Source: Qipengyuania_C sp046254955 (GTDB lineage Bacteria; Pseudomonadota; Alphaproteobacteria; Sphingomonadales; Sphingomonadaceae). Taken from it: DNA of 64,000 nucleotides. The position numbers were made by a program, and so were the translations under genes. The stretch lies in assembly GCF_046254955.1 (NCBI RefSeq), contig NZ_JBJXRG010000002.1, positions 310,001-374,000 of the forward strand, written 5' to 3'. The notes below the pieces were generated by a model that was not told where the DNA came from, searched no databases, and saw nothing but the letters and a program-made list of their open reading frames with translations. This document shows, piece by piece, positions 17,550-26,770 of the stretch (position 1 is its first letter; the number at the start of each line of letters is the position of its first letter).

Positions 17550-17728
17550 TTATCCGCGAAATCTTCATCTTCGTTGCGGCTTTCGCAGCGTTCGCGTCCG
17601 CCATCGCGGCCTATCTCGCCGTATTCCACGGACAAGTGGCTGTGAAAGAAGTGCTTTCGACCGCACTTGCCGCCGTCATCGGCCTCTATGTCGGGCGTTA
17701 TCTCCAAGCGAGGCTCACCCATGGCTGA
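17546..17728 (+). CDS. Small two-helix membrane protein in the nuo operon
   Basis: A 60-residue hydrophobic protein with two predicted membrane helices (about residues 4-24 and 33-50) joined by a short FHGQVAVKE loop and ending in a basic tail. It starts at GTG 17546, overlapping the nuoD stop as GTGA, and its end overlaps nuoE by 8 bases. This tight coupling argues for a real gene. A GTG at 17537 is also possible. It is not a standard complex I subunit; it could be an accessory or assembly factor, or a lineage-specific passenger. Confidence 0.65.
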   Translation: MIIREIFIFVAAFAAFASAIAAYLAVFHGQVAVKEVLSTALAAVIGLYVGRYLQARLTHG

Positions 17729-18389
17729 CCGCAATCCCGCTCCCGATACGCCCGAACTGCGCGAGCGGTGGGGCAACTGGTCGTTCTCAGCCGAGAACCA
17801 GGCCAAGGCCGACAAGCATATCGCCAAATATCCGGACGGTCGCCAGCGCTCGGCGGTGATGCCGCTGCTCGATCTCGCCCAGCGCCAGGTTGGCGAGGAA
17901 ACCAGCACCCAGGGTTGGCTGCCGCTGCCGGTGATCGAATATGTCGCCGACTATCTTAGCATGCCCGCGATCCGCGTGCTTGAAGTGGCAAGCTTCTACT
18001 TCATGTACAACCTCGTGCCGGTCGGGAAATACCACGTGCAAGTCTGCGGCACGACGCCGTGCATGCTGCGCGGATCGGACGATTTGCTCGAGACCTGCAA
18101 GAAACGCGGCATGAGCAAGGGCCATACCTCGGACGATGGTCTTTGGACCCTCACCGAAGTCGAGTGCATGGGCAATTGCGCGACCGCGCCGATGGTCCAG
18201 ATCAACGACGACAATTACGAAGATCTGACGGCGGAGCGGCTTGACGCAATCTTGGATGCACTGGCCAAGGGCGAGCAGCCCAAGACCGGCACGCAGGAGG
18301 CGGGTCGCCATACGAGCGAGCCTGTTGGTGGGCCATCATCGCTCAAGGAAATGGTCGACGCAAATCACGACTACCGGAGCACGTGGTAA
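17721..18389 (+). CDS. nuoE: NADH-quinone oxidoreductase subunit E
   Basis: A 222-residue 24-kDa subunit binding the [2Fe-2S] cluster N1a of the NADH module. Ligands C109, C114 (CGTTPCMLRG), C149 and C153 (ECMGNCATAPM) are present. The C-terminal 40 residues are a low-complexity extension. ATG 17721 (MADRNPAP) is preferred over an upstream in-frame ATG at 17667, which lies inside the preceding small gene. The TAA stop shares its last A with the next start. Confidence 0.95.
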   Translation: MADRNPAPDTPELRERWGNWSFSAENQAKADKHIAKYPDGRQRSAVMPLLDLAQRQVGEETSTQGWLPLPVIEYVADYLSMPAIRVLEVASFYFMYNLVPVGKYHVQVCGTTPCMLRGSDDLLETCKKRGMSKGHTSDDGLWTLTEVECMGNCATAPMVQINDDNYEDLTAERLDAILDALAKGEQPKTGTQEAGRHTSEPVGGPSSLKEMVDANHDYRSTW

Positions 18390-18532
18390 TGGAGATCGGC
18401 ACCATCATCGTGGCACTCATCGGGATTTTTATCGCCTGGAAGGTGCTGTCCGGCCTGATCAAACTTGCGACGGTCGCGATCATCGTTGTCGGTGGTTTGT
18501 GGTTCCTCAATAGCGGAGTGATCGCGGCATGA
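18389..18532 (+). CDS. 47-residue membrane protein in the nuo operon
   Basis: A very short open frame, ATG 18389 to TGA 18532, encoding MEIGTIIVALIGIFIAWKVL and then a second hydrophobic stretch (LATVAIIVVGGLWFL). It fills exactly the gap between nuoE and nuoF: its ATG overlaps the nuoE stop (TAATG) and its stop overlaps the nuoF start (ATGA). Coding on both sides with no spacer is the main evidence that it is real. It resembles small two-helix proteins, but I recognise no family. Confidence 0.65.
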   Translation: MEIGTIIVALIGIFIAWKVLSGLIKLATVAIIVVGGLWFLNSGVIAA

Positions 18533-19815
18533 CTTTGCAAGACAAGGACCGCATCTTCACCAACGTCTACGGCTTCCAGGATTGGGGGCTGAAGGCGGCG
18601 CAGGAGCGCGGCGATTGGGACGATACCAAAGCGCTGATCGGACGCGGCCAGGACAATATTATTGAGGAAATCAAGTCCTCCGGCCTGCGCGGGCGGGGCG
18701 GGGCAGGTTTCCCGACCGGCCTCAAGTGGTCGTTTATGCCGAAGGAAAGCAAGGATGGCAGGCCGTCATTCCTTGTCATCAATGCCGACGAATCCGAGCC
18801 GGGATCGTGCAAGGACCGCGAAATCATCCGCCACGATCCGCACAAGCTGATCGAAGGCGCGCTGGTCGCCGGTTTCGCGATGCGCGCTCGCGCCGCCTAT
18901 ATCTATATTCGCGGGGAGTTCATCCGCGAGGCTGAAACGCTGCAGGCGGCAATCGACGAGGCATACGATGCGGGTCTGATCGGCAAGAACGCCAGCGGCT
19001 CCGGATTTGATTTCGACGTGTTCATGCACCGCGGTGCGGGCGCATACATCTGCGGCGAAGAAACCGCGATGATCGAAAGCCTCGAAGGCAAGAAGGGCCA
19101 GCCCCGCCTCAAGCCGCCATTTCCGGCGGGCGCGGGCCTTTATGGCTGCCCGACCACGGTCAATAATGTCGAGAGCATTGCGGTCGTGCCGACGATCCTG
19201 CGCCGCGGCGCGTCATGGTTCGCCAGCTTCGGGCGCGAGAACAACCACGGCACCAAGCTGTTCCAGATCAGCGGCCACGTGGAGAAGCCCTGCGTTGTCG
19301 AAGAAGCGATGAGCATCCCGTTCAAGGAGCTGATCGATAAGCATTGCGGCGGCATTCGCGGCGGGTGGGACAATCTTCTCGCAGTGATCCCGGGCGGATC
19401 GTCGGTCCCGCTGGTCCCGGCTGCCGAGATCATGGACGCGCCGATGGATTTCGACGGTCTCAAGGACCTCGGCTCGGGCCTCGGCACAGCCGGCGTCATC
19501 GTGATGGACAAGTCGACCGATATCGTCCGCGCGATCAGCCGGATCAGCTATTTCTACAAGCATGAAAGCTGCGGCCAGTGCACGCCGTGCCGCGAAGGCA
19601 CGGGCTGGATGTGGCGCGTGATGGAGCGCCTACGCACCGGCGATGCAGCGATCGAAGAGATCGACATGCTGCACCAGGTCACCAAGCAGGTCGAAGGCCA
19701 CACGATCTGTGCTCTCGGCGACGCAGCCGCGTGGCCGATCCAGGGCCTGATCCGCCACTTCCGCCCCGAGCTTGAGCGCCGGATCAACGAAAATGTGCGG
19801 GAGGCCGCTGAGTAA
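18529..19815 (+). CDS. nuoF: NADH-quinone oxidoreductase subunit F
   Basis: A 428-residue 51-kDa subunit that oxidises NADH; binds NADH, FMN and the [4Fe-4S] cluster N3. The NADH/FMN site shows GRGGAGFPTGLKW and the NADESEPGSCKDR loop. The cluster ligands are in ESCGQCTPCREG, with a fourth Cys in HTICALGD. Length and motifs are fully normal. Coupled to the preceding small gene by ATGA; its TAA shares a base with the nuoG start. Confidence 0.97.
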   Translation: MTLQDKDRIFTNVYGFQDWGLKAAQERGDWDDTKALIGRGQDNIIEEIKSSGLRGRGGAGFPTGLKWSFMPKESKDGRPSFLVINADESEPGSCKDREIIRHDPHKLIEGALVAGFAMRARAAYIYIRGEFIREAETLQAAIDEAYDAGLIGKNASGSGFDFDVFMHRGAGAYICGEETAMIESLEGKKGQPRLKPPFPAGAGLYGCPTTVNNVESIAVVPTILRRGASWFASFGRENNHGTKLFQISGHVEKPCVVEEAMSIPFKELIDKHCGGIRGGWDNLLAVIPGGSSVPLVPAAEIMDAPMDFDGLKDLGSGLGTAGVIVMDKSTDIVRAISRISYFYKHESCGQCTPCREGTGWMWRVMERLRTGDAAIEEIDMLHQVTKQVEGHTICALGDAAAWPIQGLIRHFRPELERRINENVREAAE

Positions 19816-21803
19816 TGCCTAAGGTCACCGTAGACGGACAGGAAATCGAGGTTCCGGACGGCGCGACCGTGCTGCAGGCGTGCGAGCTTGCGGGCAAGGA
19901 GATCCCGCGCTTCTGTTATCATGAGCGCTTAAGTATCGCCGGTAACTGCCGGATGTGCCTAGTAGAAGTGAAGCCCGGCCCGCCCAAGCCGCAGGCCTCC
20001 TGCGCACTTCCGGCCACCGAAGGCCAAGAAATCCGTACCGACACGCAAATGGTCCAGACGGCGCGTGAAGGCGTGATGGAATTCCTCCTCATAAACCACC
20101 CGCTCGACTGCCCGATCTGCGACCAGGGCGGTGAATGCGACTTGCAGGACCAATCGGTGGCTTATGGACGCGGCGCCTCGCGCTATGACGAGAACAAGCG
20201 CGCAGTGACCGAGAAGTACATGGGTCCGCTGATCAAAACGGTGATGACCCGCTGCATCCATTGCACCCGCTGCGTGCGCTTCTCGGAAGAGATCGCGGGC
20301 GTGGACGAGATTGGCGCGGTGGGCCGCGGCGAGGACATGCAGATCACCACCTATCTCGAGCAGGCGGCCGAACACGAGTTGTCGGCCAATGTGATCGATC
20401 TGTGCCCGGTTGGCGCGCTCACCTCGCGGCCTTATGCTTTCGAGGCGCGTCCATGGGAGCTCAAGAAGACGCTCAGCATCGATGTTTCGGACGCAGTCGG
20501 CGCGAATATCCGGCTCGACAGCCGTGGCCGCGAAGTGATGCGGGCGCTGCCGCGCATCAATGACGACGTCAACGAGGAGTGGATTTCGGACAAGGCGCGC
20601 TACCAGGTCGATGGCCTGCTGCATCGCCGCCTGGACAAGGTCTGGATCCGCAAGCGCGGCAAGCTGCAAGCGGCGAACTGGGACGAGGCGTTCAAGAAGA
20701 TCGCCGCTGCCAAGCCGGGTAAGAAGATAGCCGCCATCGCGGGCGACATGGTCGATTGCGAAACGATGTTCGCGGCGAAGAAGCTGCTTGGCGCGCTTGG
20801 GTCGGACCTGCTCGAAGGCCGCCAGACCGGCATGGATTATGACGTATCGAACCTCGCAGCGGTCAATTTCAACTCGACCTTTGCGGGTATCGAGAATGCC
20901 GATGCGATCCTGATCGTCGGCAGCCATATCCGCTGGGAAGCGCCGCTGGTGAATGTGCGCATCCGCAAGGCGGTGAAGCGCGGTGCGAAGATATTCGTGG
21001 TTGGGCCGGAATGGGAGACCACTTATCCGGCGAGCTTCCTCGGCAATGACCTGAGCGTTCTCAATGACTTGCCCGCCGAAGTTGCCGACGCGTTTGAATC
21101 GGCCGGCAGGCCTGCGGTTATCGTCGGCGGTGCGGCGCTCAAGGGCGCACATGGTAAGGCACTCGCGCTCGCTTCTAGCTGGGGTGCCGACTTCAATGTG
21201 CTGCATTTCTCGGCTGCGCGGATGGGTGGGCTTATGCTCGGCTATTCGCAGAAGGGCGGGATCAAGGATATCGTCGCGGCCTCACCCAAGGTGGTGCTGG
21301 CGCTCGGCGCTGACGAGATGGACTTCGGTGCGTTTGGCGATGCGCTCAAGGTCTATATTGGCCACCACGGCGATAAGGGCGCGCATGCGGCGGATATCAT
21401 CCTGCCCGCTGCTAGCTATGCCGAGAAGGACGGGACCTACGTCAATACCGAGGGCCGGGTGCAGTTCGCCGAGAAAGCCGTCTTCGCTCCTGGCGACGCG
21501 CGTGAAGACTGGACGATCCTGCGCGCGCTGGCCGATGCTCTGGGCGTCAAGGTTGGGTTCGACAGCTTTGCCGAGTTGCAGGCCGCGATGATCGCGGAAG
21601 TGCCGGCGCTGGGCGAAGAAGGCCTTGCTGACTACGGCGCGCTCCCGGACGCGGATGAGTCAGCGAAAGCAGAAGGTGTGCTGGAAACCTATCCGATCAA
21701 GGATTTCTACCTCACTAACCCGATCGCGCGCGCCAGCCAGGTGATGCAACAATGCTCGGCCGAATTGCTCCATGGCGATGAAATGCGGGAGGCGGCTGAA
21801 TGA
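19815..21803 (+). CDS. nuoG: NADH-quinone oxidoreductase subunit G
   Basis: A 662-residue 75-kDa subunit carrying iron-sulfur clusters between the NADH site and the quinone arm. The N-terminal ferredoxin-like part has CYHERLSIAGNCRMC, then HPLDCPICDQGGECDLQD (the His-ligated N5 cluster), then CIHCTRC. The rest is a molybdopterin-oxidoreductase-like fold without cofactor. The size matches alphaproteobacterial NuoG and is shorter than the 900-residue E. coli form, so the extra N7 ligands are not expected. Stop overlaps nuoH as ATGA. Confidence 0.96.
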   Translation: MPKVTVDGQEIEVPDGATVLQACELAGKEIPRFCYHERLSIAGNCRMCLVEVKPGPPKPQASCALPATEGQEIRTDTQMVQTAREGVMEFLLINHPLDCPICDQGGECDLQDQSVAYGRGASRYDENKRAVTEKYMGPLIKTVMTRCIHCTRCVRFSEEIAGVDEIGAVGRGEDMQITTYLEQAAEHELSANVIDLCPVGALTSRPYAFEARPWELKKTLSIDVSDAVGANIRLDSRGREVMRALPRINDDVNEEWISDKARYQVDGLLHRRLDKVWIRKRGKLQAANWDEAFKKIAAAKPGKKIAAIAGDMVDCETMFAAKKLLGALGSDLLEGRQTGMDYDVSNLAAVNFNSTFAGIENADAILIVGSHIRWEAPLVNVRIRKAVKRGAKIFVVGPEWETTYPASFLGNDLSVLNDLPAEVADAFESAGRPAVIVGGAALKGAHGKALALASSWGADFNVLHFSAARMGGLMLGYSQKGGIKDIVAASPKVVLALGADEMDFGAFGDALKVYIGHHGDKGAHAADIILPAASYAEKDGTYVNTEGRVQFAEKAVFAPGDAREDWTILRALADALGVKVGFDSFAELQAAMIAEVPALGEEGLADYGALPDADESAKAEGVLETYPIKDFYLTNPIARASQVMQQCSAELLHGDEMREAAE

Positions 21804-22846
21804 CCGAGTTCTTCCAGTCACTCGGCATGTCCTACGAATGGGCATGGTTCGTTGCCACGGTCAGCGGGATCCTGCTGATCGCGCTGCCGCTGATGCTGGC
21901 GGTGGCGATGATCATCTATGTCGACCGCAAGGTTCTAGGCGCGATCATGATGCGGCGCGGCCCCAATGTGGTTGGCCCGCTCGGCCTGCTGCAAAGCTTT
22001 GCCGATGGTCTCAAGGTATTCCTGCAGGAAACCATTATCCCGAGCGCGGCGAACAAGGGCATCTTCCTGCTCGCGCCGATCATCACTTTCACCGTGGCAT
22101 TGCTCGCCTGGGCAGTAATCCCGTTCGATGCGGGCGTGGTGCTGGCCGATATCAATGTCGGCCTGCTCTACGTGCTCGCGATCAGCTCGCTGGGTGTCTA
22201 CGGCGTCGTGATGAGCGGGTGGGCGAGTAACTCGAAATACCCGTTCTTCTCGGCCATGCGCGCCGCAGCGCAGATGATCAGCTACGAAGTTTCGATCGGC
22301 TTCATCCTGATCTGCGTCGTGCTGTGGGCCGGCACGTTCAATCTTTCCGAGATCGTCGAGGCGCAGCGCGGGCACGGGCTCGGCATCGTCAACGGATACT
22401 TCTTCAACCTGCTGCTGTTCCCGATGTGGGTGGTGTTCTTCATCTCCTGCCTGGCGGAAACCGCGCGCGCCCCGTTCGACCTGACCGAGGCCGAATCCGA
22501 ACTCGTCGCGGGCTTCCAGACCGAATATTCATCGATGAGCTTCGCGCTCTTCTGGCTCGGCGAATATGCCAACATCCTTCTGATGTGCATGCTCAACGCG
22601 CTGCTGTTCTTCGGAGGCTGGTTGCCGCCGATTGACTGGGAGCCGCTTTATGCCGTGCCGGGGATCATCTGGCTGTTCGGCAAGACGTTCTTCTTCTTCT
22701 TCCTCTTCAGCTGGATCTGGGGAACCGTGCCGCGTTACCGCTATGATCAGCTGATGCGCCTGGGCTGGAAAGTCTTCCTGCCGATGAGCTTGCTTTTCGT
22801 ATTCCTGATTTCCGGTTACCTCATGGCAACGGGGCATTTCGGATGA
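21800..22846 (+). CDS. nuoH: NADH-quinone oxidoreductase subunit H
   Basis: A 348-residue membrane subunit at the junction of the peripheral and membrane arms, part of the quinone tunnel. About eight hydrophobic segments are visible. Signature stretches are DRKVLGAIMMRRGPN near the N-terminus and AETARAPFDLTEAESELVAGF in the middle. Its stop overlaps the inserted hypothetical gene as ATGA, where nuoI would normally follow. Confidence 0.96.
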   Translation: MTEFFQSLGMSYEWAWFVATVSGILLIALPLMLAVAMIIYVDRKVLGAIMMRRGPNVVGPLGLLQSFADGLKVFLQETIIPSAANKGIFLLAPIITFTVALLAWAVIPFDAGVVLADINVGLLYVLAISSLGVYGVVMSGWASNSKYPFFSAMRAAAQMISYEVSIGFILICVVLWAGTFNLSEIVEAQRGHGLGIVNGYFFNLLLFPMWVVFFISCLAETARAPFDLTEAESELVAGFQTEYSSMSFALFWLGEYANILLMCMLNALLFFGGWLPPIDWEPLYAVPGIIWLFGKTFFFFFLFSWIWGTVPRYRYDQLMRLGWKVFLPMSLLFVFLISGYLMATGHFG

Positions 22847-23349
22847 TGGCACTTTTTTTCATTGCTATGCAGCAGGTCACAGTCGTTACTGAGATTCCGA
22901 AAGTGCCCGAACTAACTCCTGCCTATTTGACCAAACCGATCCATCAATATTCTTGCCGAATGATCGGTAAGTCTGGTGAACCTTTTGACTTGGTTTGGCA
23001 GTGGATCGGTCAACGCGGTTATTATGATGGGCCTATAATGGAAGATGGGATCCGGGCTGTTAGTAGGACTTCTGCCTCTGCGAAGTTGATCTCAGATAGC
23101 TCGGGGCTTTTCTCTTCGATGCGCTTTGAGAGGCTTGGTGGCCTCAGGGTGCTCGGATGGCAATTCGCAGATGGCACCGGGAACAGGGTGACTTTTCGAT
23201 CAAGTCGACCAGAAAACTTTCCAAAAGCTTCTCTCGCCGCTTACTACTATGAAGAAGGCGCAGTCACACCCCAAGTATTTGCGGGCCCCTGTGATGTGAT
23301 CGAGATCGACCAAGTACCACTCCAAAGTCCTCCGGACAAATCCGAATGA
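22843..23349 (+). CDS. Hypothetical protein inserted between nuoH and nuoI
   Basis: A 168-residue protein I do not recognise. It has a short hydrophobic start (MMALFFIAM) and a mixed beta-rich body with aromatic residues (LVWQWIGQRGYYDG, FERLGGLRVLGWQF). There are no catalytic motifs and no iron-sulfur cysteines. It overlaps nuoH (ATGA) and nuoI (ATGA) exactly, so it is translated as part of the operon. Base composition differs: two sampled 60-base rows here are 43 and 47 percent GC, against 60 percent in a nuoH row. This suggests acquisition after the operon was formed. Confidence 0.7.
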   Translation: MMALFFIAMQQVTVVTEIPKVPELTPAYLTKPIHQYSCRMIGKSGEPFDLVWQWIGQRGYYDGPIMEDGIRAVSRTSASAKLISDSSGLFSSMRFERLGGLRVLGWQFADGTGNRVTFRSSRPENFPKASLAAYYYEEGAVTPQVFAGPCDVIEIDQVPLQSPPDKSE

Positions 23350-23834
23350 GCACGCTCTCTCACTTCATCAAATCCTTTACCTTGTGGGAAATCCTCAAGG
23401 CGCATGCGCTCACCTTGAAGTATTTCTTCAAGCCCAAGGTGACGATCAACTACCCGTTCGAGAAGAACCCGCTCAGCCCGCGTTTCCGCGGCGAGCATGC
23501 TCTGCGCCGCTATCCCAATGGCGAGGAACGCTGCATTGCCTGCAAGCTGTGCGAGGCGGTCTGCCCAGCGCAGGCGATCACAATCGAGAGCGAACCGCGC
23601 GATGACGGCTCGCGCCGCACGACGCGCTATGACATCGACATGACCAAGTGCATCTACTGCGGCTTCTGCCAGGAAGCCTGCCCGGTTGATGCGATCGTCG
23701 AAGGGCCGAACTTCGAATACGCGACCGAAACGCGCGAAGAGCTGCTCTACGACAAGGCGAAACTACTGGCCAACGGGGACAAGTGGGAGCGGGCGATTGC
23801 CGCGAACCTTGAAGCCGATGCGCCCTATCGATAG
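23346..23834 (+). CDS. nuoI: NADH-quinone oxidoreductase subunit I
   Basis: A 162-residue ferredoxin-like subunit with the two [4Fe-4S] clusters N6a and N6b. Both motifs are intact: CIACKLCEAVCPAQAI and CIYCGFCQEACPVDAI. An N-terminal amphipathic segment rests on the membrane arm. The start overlaps the preceding hypothetical gene by ATGA; a 15-base gap precedes nuoJ. Confidence 0.97.
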   Translation: MSTLSHFIKSFTLWEILKAHALTLKYFFKPKVTINYPFEKNPLSPRFRGEHALRRYPNGEERCIACKLCEAVCPAQAITIESEPRDDGSRRTTRYDIDMTKCIYCGFCQEACPVDAIVEGPNFEYATETREELLYDKAKLLANGDKWERAIAANLEADAPYR

Positions 23835-23849
23835 GGGCCGCGCCGACTG

Positions 23850-24470
23850 ATGATCCAAGCTCTCGCCTTTTACATGTTTTCTGCTCTCGTGATCGCCAGC
23901 GCGGTCATGGTGGTGACTTCGCGCAATCCGGTGCATTCGGTGCTGTGGCTGATCCTCGCCTTCTTCAATGCGGCGGGACTCATGATCCTGGTCGGCGCCG
24001 AGTTCATCGCGATGCTGCTGGTGATCGTTTACGTGGGCGCTGTCGCGGTGCTTTTCCTGTTCGTCGTGATGATGCTCAACATCGATTTCGCTGAACTGCG
24101 CGCCGGTTTCATCAAAAACATGCCGTTGGGATTGCTGATTGCGCTGGTCTTACTGGCAGAATTGGTACTGGGCATCGGTGCCTACAGCGCGGGAGCGATC
24201 GATCTGGGAACGCCTGCGGGTGACGCCGCACCGATATTAGGCGAAAGTAATACCGCCAGCCTAGGCGTACTGATCTACGGCAAGTACATCCTGCTGTTCG
24301 AGGCTGCCGGCCTGATCCTGCTGGTCGCGATGATCGGGGCAATCGTGCTGACGCATCGTCCGACGCAGGCTAAGCGCAGCCACCAGAATATTGGCAAGCA
24401 GGTTCGCCGCCGTCCGGAAGATGCGACGGTGATGAAGGATCCCGAAGTTGGGCAGGGGGTCGAGCTGTGA
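23850..24470 (+). CDS. nuoJ: NADH-quinone oxidoreductase subunit J
   Basis: A 206-residue membrane subunit with about five helices, including the conserved glycine-rich third helix (YVGAVAVLFLFVVMML). The C-terminus is a basic, soluble tail of about 40 residues (HRPTQAKRSHQN onward), common in alphaproteobacteria. Starts with ATG and its stop overlaps the GTG start of nuoK. Confidence 0.95.
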   Translation: MIQALAFYMFSALVIASAVMVVTSRNPVHSVLWLILAFFNAAGLMILVGAEFIAMLLVIVYVGAVAVLFLFVVMMLNIDFAELRAGFIKNMPLGLLIALVLLAELVLGIGAYSAGAIDLGTPAGDAAPILGESNTASLGVLIYGKYILLFEAAGLILLVAMIGAIVLTHRPTQAKRSHQNIGKQVRRRPEDATVMKDPEVGQGVEL

Positions 24471-24772
24471 TCGGCGTAGAGCATTACATTGTCGTCAGCT
24501 CGATCCTGTTCGTGCTCGGCGTGCTTGGCATCTTTGCCAATCGCAAGAACGTGATTGTCATCCTGATGTCGATCGAACTGATCCTGCTCGCGGTGAATAT
24601 CAACCTGGTCGGTTTCAGCGCCTTCCTGGATGACCTGACCGGGCAGGTATTTGCCATGTTCGTGTTGACCGTGGCTGCAGCCGAGGCCGCTATCGGCCTG
24701 GCCATCTTGGTCATCTATTTCCGTGGGCGCGGCACGATCGCGGTCGACGATGTCAACCGGATGAAGGGGTAG
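24467..24772 (+). CDS. nuoK: NADH-quinone oxidoreductase subunit K
   Basis: A 101-residue, three-helix membrane subunit related to MrpC of antiporters. Conserved glutamates involved in proton transfer are seen in SIELILLAVN and AAEAAIGLAI. Starts at GTG 24467, overlapping the nuoJ stop. Six bases separate it from nuoL. Confidence 0.95.
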   Translation: MIGVEHYIVVSSILFVLGVLGIFANRKNVIVILMSIELILLAVNINLVGFSAFLDDLTGQVFAMFVLTVAAAEAAIGLAILVIYFRGRGTIAVDDVNRMKG

Positions 24773-24778
24773 CCCCAA

Positions 24779-26770
24779 GTGGACACGTCGATCCTGATCA
24801 TCGTCTTCGCGCCGCTGCTGGCCGCCATCATTGGCGGGCTGGGCAACCGCACGCTCGGCAATACCGTGGTGAAATCGCTCACCACGGGCGCGCTGTTCCT
24901 CTCGTGCATCCTGAGCTGGCCGATCTTCTACGGATTCCTTACGGGAAGCGCCGACGCAACCGTCGTCCCGGTGCTGACATGGGTGCAATCGGGCACGCTC
25001 AGCTTTGACTGGGCACTGCGGGTCGACACGCTGACGGCAGTGATGCTGGTGGTGATCACCACCGTATCCGCGCTCGTCCACCTGTACTCTTGGGGGTACA
25101 TGGAGGATGACCCGGACCAACCGCGCTTCTTCGCATACCTTTCGCTTTTCACCTTCGCCATGCTGATGCTGGTTACCGCCGACAACCTTGTCCAGATGTT
25201 CTTCGGTTGGGAAGGGGTCGGCCTCGCGAGTTACCTCCTGATCGGCTTTTGGTTCAAGAAGCCGAGCGCCAATGCCGCGGCGATCAAGGCCTTTGTCGTC
25301 AACCGCGTGGGTGACCTTGGCTTCATGCTTGGCATCTTCGGCACCTATCTGGTGTTCCAGACCACCTCGATCCCGGAAATTCTCGAAGCCGCACCGGCCG
25401 TGTCGGGCGCAACGATCGGCTTCCTCGGTTACCGCATGCACACTATGGATATCCTGTGCATCCTGCTGTTCATCGGGGCGATGGGCAAATCGGCGCAGCT
25501 GGGTCTCCACACATGGCTTCCCGACGCGATGGAGGGCCCGACACCGGTCTCCGCCCTGATCCACGCCGCCACGATGGTAACCGCTGGCGTATTCATGGTC
25601 TGTCGCCTCTCTCCGATGTTCGAGACTGCTCCGATCGCGCTCGGCATGGTGATCTTCGTTGGCGCGGCGACTTGCCTTTTTGCGGCGACGGTGGGCACGA
25701 CTCAGTGGGACATCAAACGGGTCATCGCCTATTCGACTTGCTCGCAGTTGGGCTACATGTTCTTCGCGGCGGGCGTCGGCGCTTATGGCGCTGCGATGTT
25801 CCACCTCTTCACGCATGCTTTCTTCAAGGCGCTGCTTTTCCTTGGCGCAGGCTCGGTGATCCACGCGATGCATCACGAGCAGGACATGCGCTATTACGGC
25901 GCGCTGCGTAAACATATCCCGCTAACCTATTGGGCCATGATGGCGGGCACGCTGGCGATCACCGGCGTGGGCATTCTCTACGTGTTCGGTTTCGCGGGCT
26001 TCTACTCGAAGGACGCGATCCTCGAAGCTGCCTATGCACGCGGCACGGAAATGGCGATGTTCGCTTTCTGGGCAGGGGCCTTCGCCGCCCTGCTGACCAG
26101 TTTCTACAGCTGGCGGCTCGTTTTCCTGACGTTCTACGGCAAGCCGCGCTGGATCGAGAGCGAGCATATCCAGCATTCGGTCCACAAGACGCCGGAAGAG
26201 GCGGGCGAGGACACCACCGGTGGCTATCATCCCCACGAGAGCCCGGTGACGATGCTTATTCCGCTCGGCGTGCTGACAATCGGTGCAGTCTTTGCAGGTT
26301 TCGTCTACAAAGATGCATTCATTGATGGCGAAGCCTTCTGGGCCGGATCGATCTATTTCAATGCCGAGCTGATCCATGCGCTTCACGAAGTGCCGTACTG
26401 GGTCAAACTGACGGCGACCTTCGTGATGATCCTCGGCTTTCTCACGGCCTTCTGGGCTTACATCAAGGATACCTCGATCCCTGCGAAGGCTGCGGCGCAG
26501 CTCGGCCCGATATATCGCTTCGTTTATCGCAAATGGATGTTCGACGAGATGTATCACTACCTCTTTATCGTTCCAGCGTTCTGGCTCGGCCGGATATTCT
26601 GGAAACGCGGTGACGTGGGTATCATCGACCGGTTTGGACCCGATGGCGCGGCCTGGCTCGTTATGAAAGGCACGGCCGCAGCGAAGAAGCTGCAATCCGG
26701 ATATCTCTATAGCTACGCACTGATCATGCTCCTCGGGCTGGTCGCGGCCATCACATGGGTTTTGTTCTGA
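24779..26770 (+). CDS. nuoL: NADH-quinone oxidoreductase subunit L
   Basis: A 663-residue antiporter-like subunit at the far end of the membrane arm. Typical motifs are FFGWEGVGLASYLLIGFW, GKSAQLGLHTWLPDAMEGPT and LFTHAFFKALLFL, with the conserved lysines and glutamate for proton pumping. The C-terminal lateral helix is present. Starts at GTG 24779. The stop TGA shares a base with the nuoM ATG. Confidence 0.96.
   Translation: MDTSILIIVFAPLLAAIIGGLGNRTLGNTVVKSLTTGALFLSCILSWPIFYGFLTGSADATVVPVLTWVQSGTLSFDWALRVDTLTAVMLVVITTVSALVHLYSWGYMEDDPDQPRFFAYLSLFTFAMLMLVTADNLVQMFFGWEGVGLASYLLIGFWFKKPSANAAAIKAFVVNRVGDLGFMLGIFGTYLVFQTTSIPEILEAAPAVSGATIGFLGYRMHTMDILCILLFIGAMGKSAQLGLHTWLPDAMEGPTPVSALIHAATMVTAGVFMVCRLSPMFETAPIALGMVIFVGAATCLFAATVGTTQWDIKRVIAYSTCSQLGYMFFAAGVGAYGAAMFHLFTHAFFKALLFLGAGSVIHAMHHEQDMRYYGALRKHIPLTYWAMMAGTLAITGVGILYVFGFAGFYSKDAILEAAYARGTEMAMFAFWAGAFAALLTSFYSWRLVFLTFYGKPRWIESEHIQHSVHKTPEEAGEDTTGGYHPHESPVTMLIPLGVLTIGAVFAGFVYKDAFIDGEAFWAGSIYFNAELIHALHEVPYWVKLTATFVMILGFLTAFWAYIKDTSIPAKAAAQLGPIYRFVYRKWMFDEMYHYLFIVPAFWLGRIFWKRGDVGIIDRFGPDGAAWLVMKGTAAAKKLQSGYLYSYALIMLLGLVAAITWVLF

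Noticed and set aside
19959..21206. 415-codon open frame antisense to nuoG
   Set aside because: Fully covered by nuoG on the plus strand, no recognisable motif or ribosome-binding site.
24275..25915. 546-codon open frame antisense to nuoJ-nuoL
   Set aside because: Arg/His/Gln-rich without any domain, wholly opposite strongly conserved complex I genes; a high-GC codon-bias shadow.
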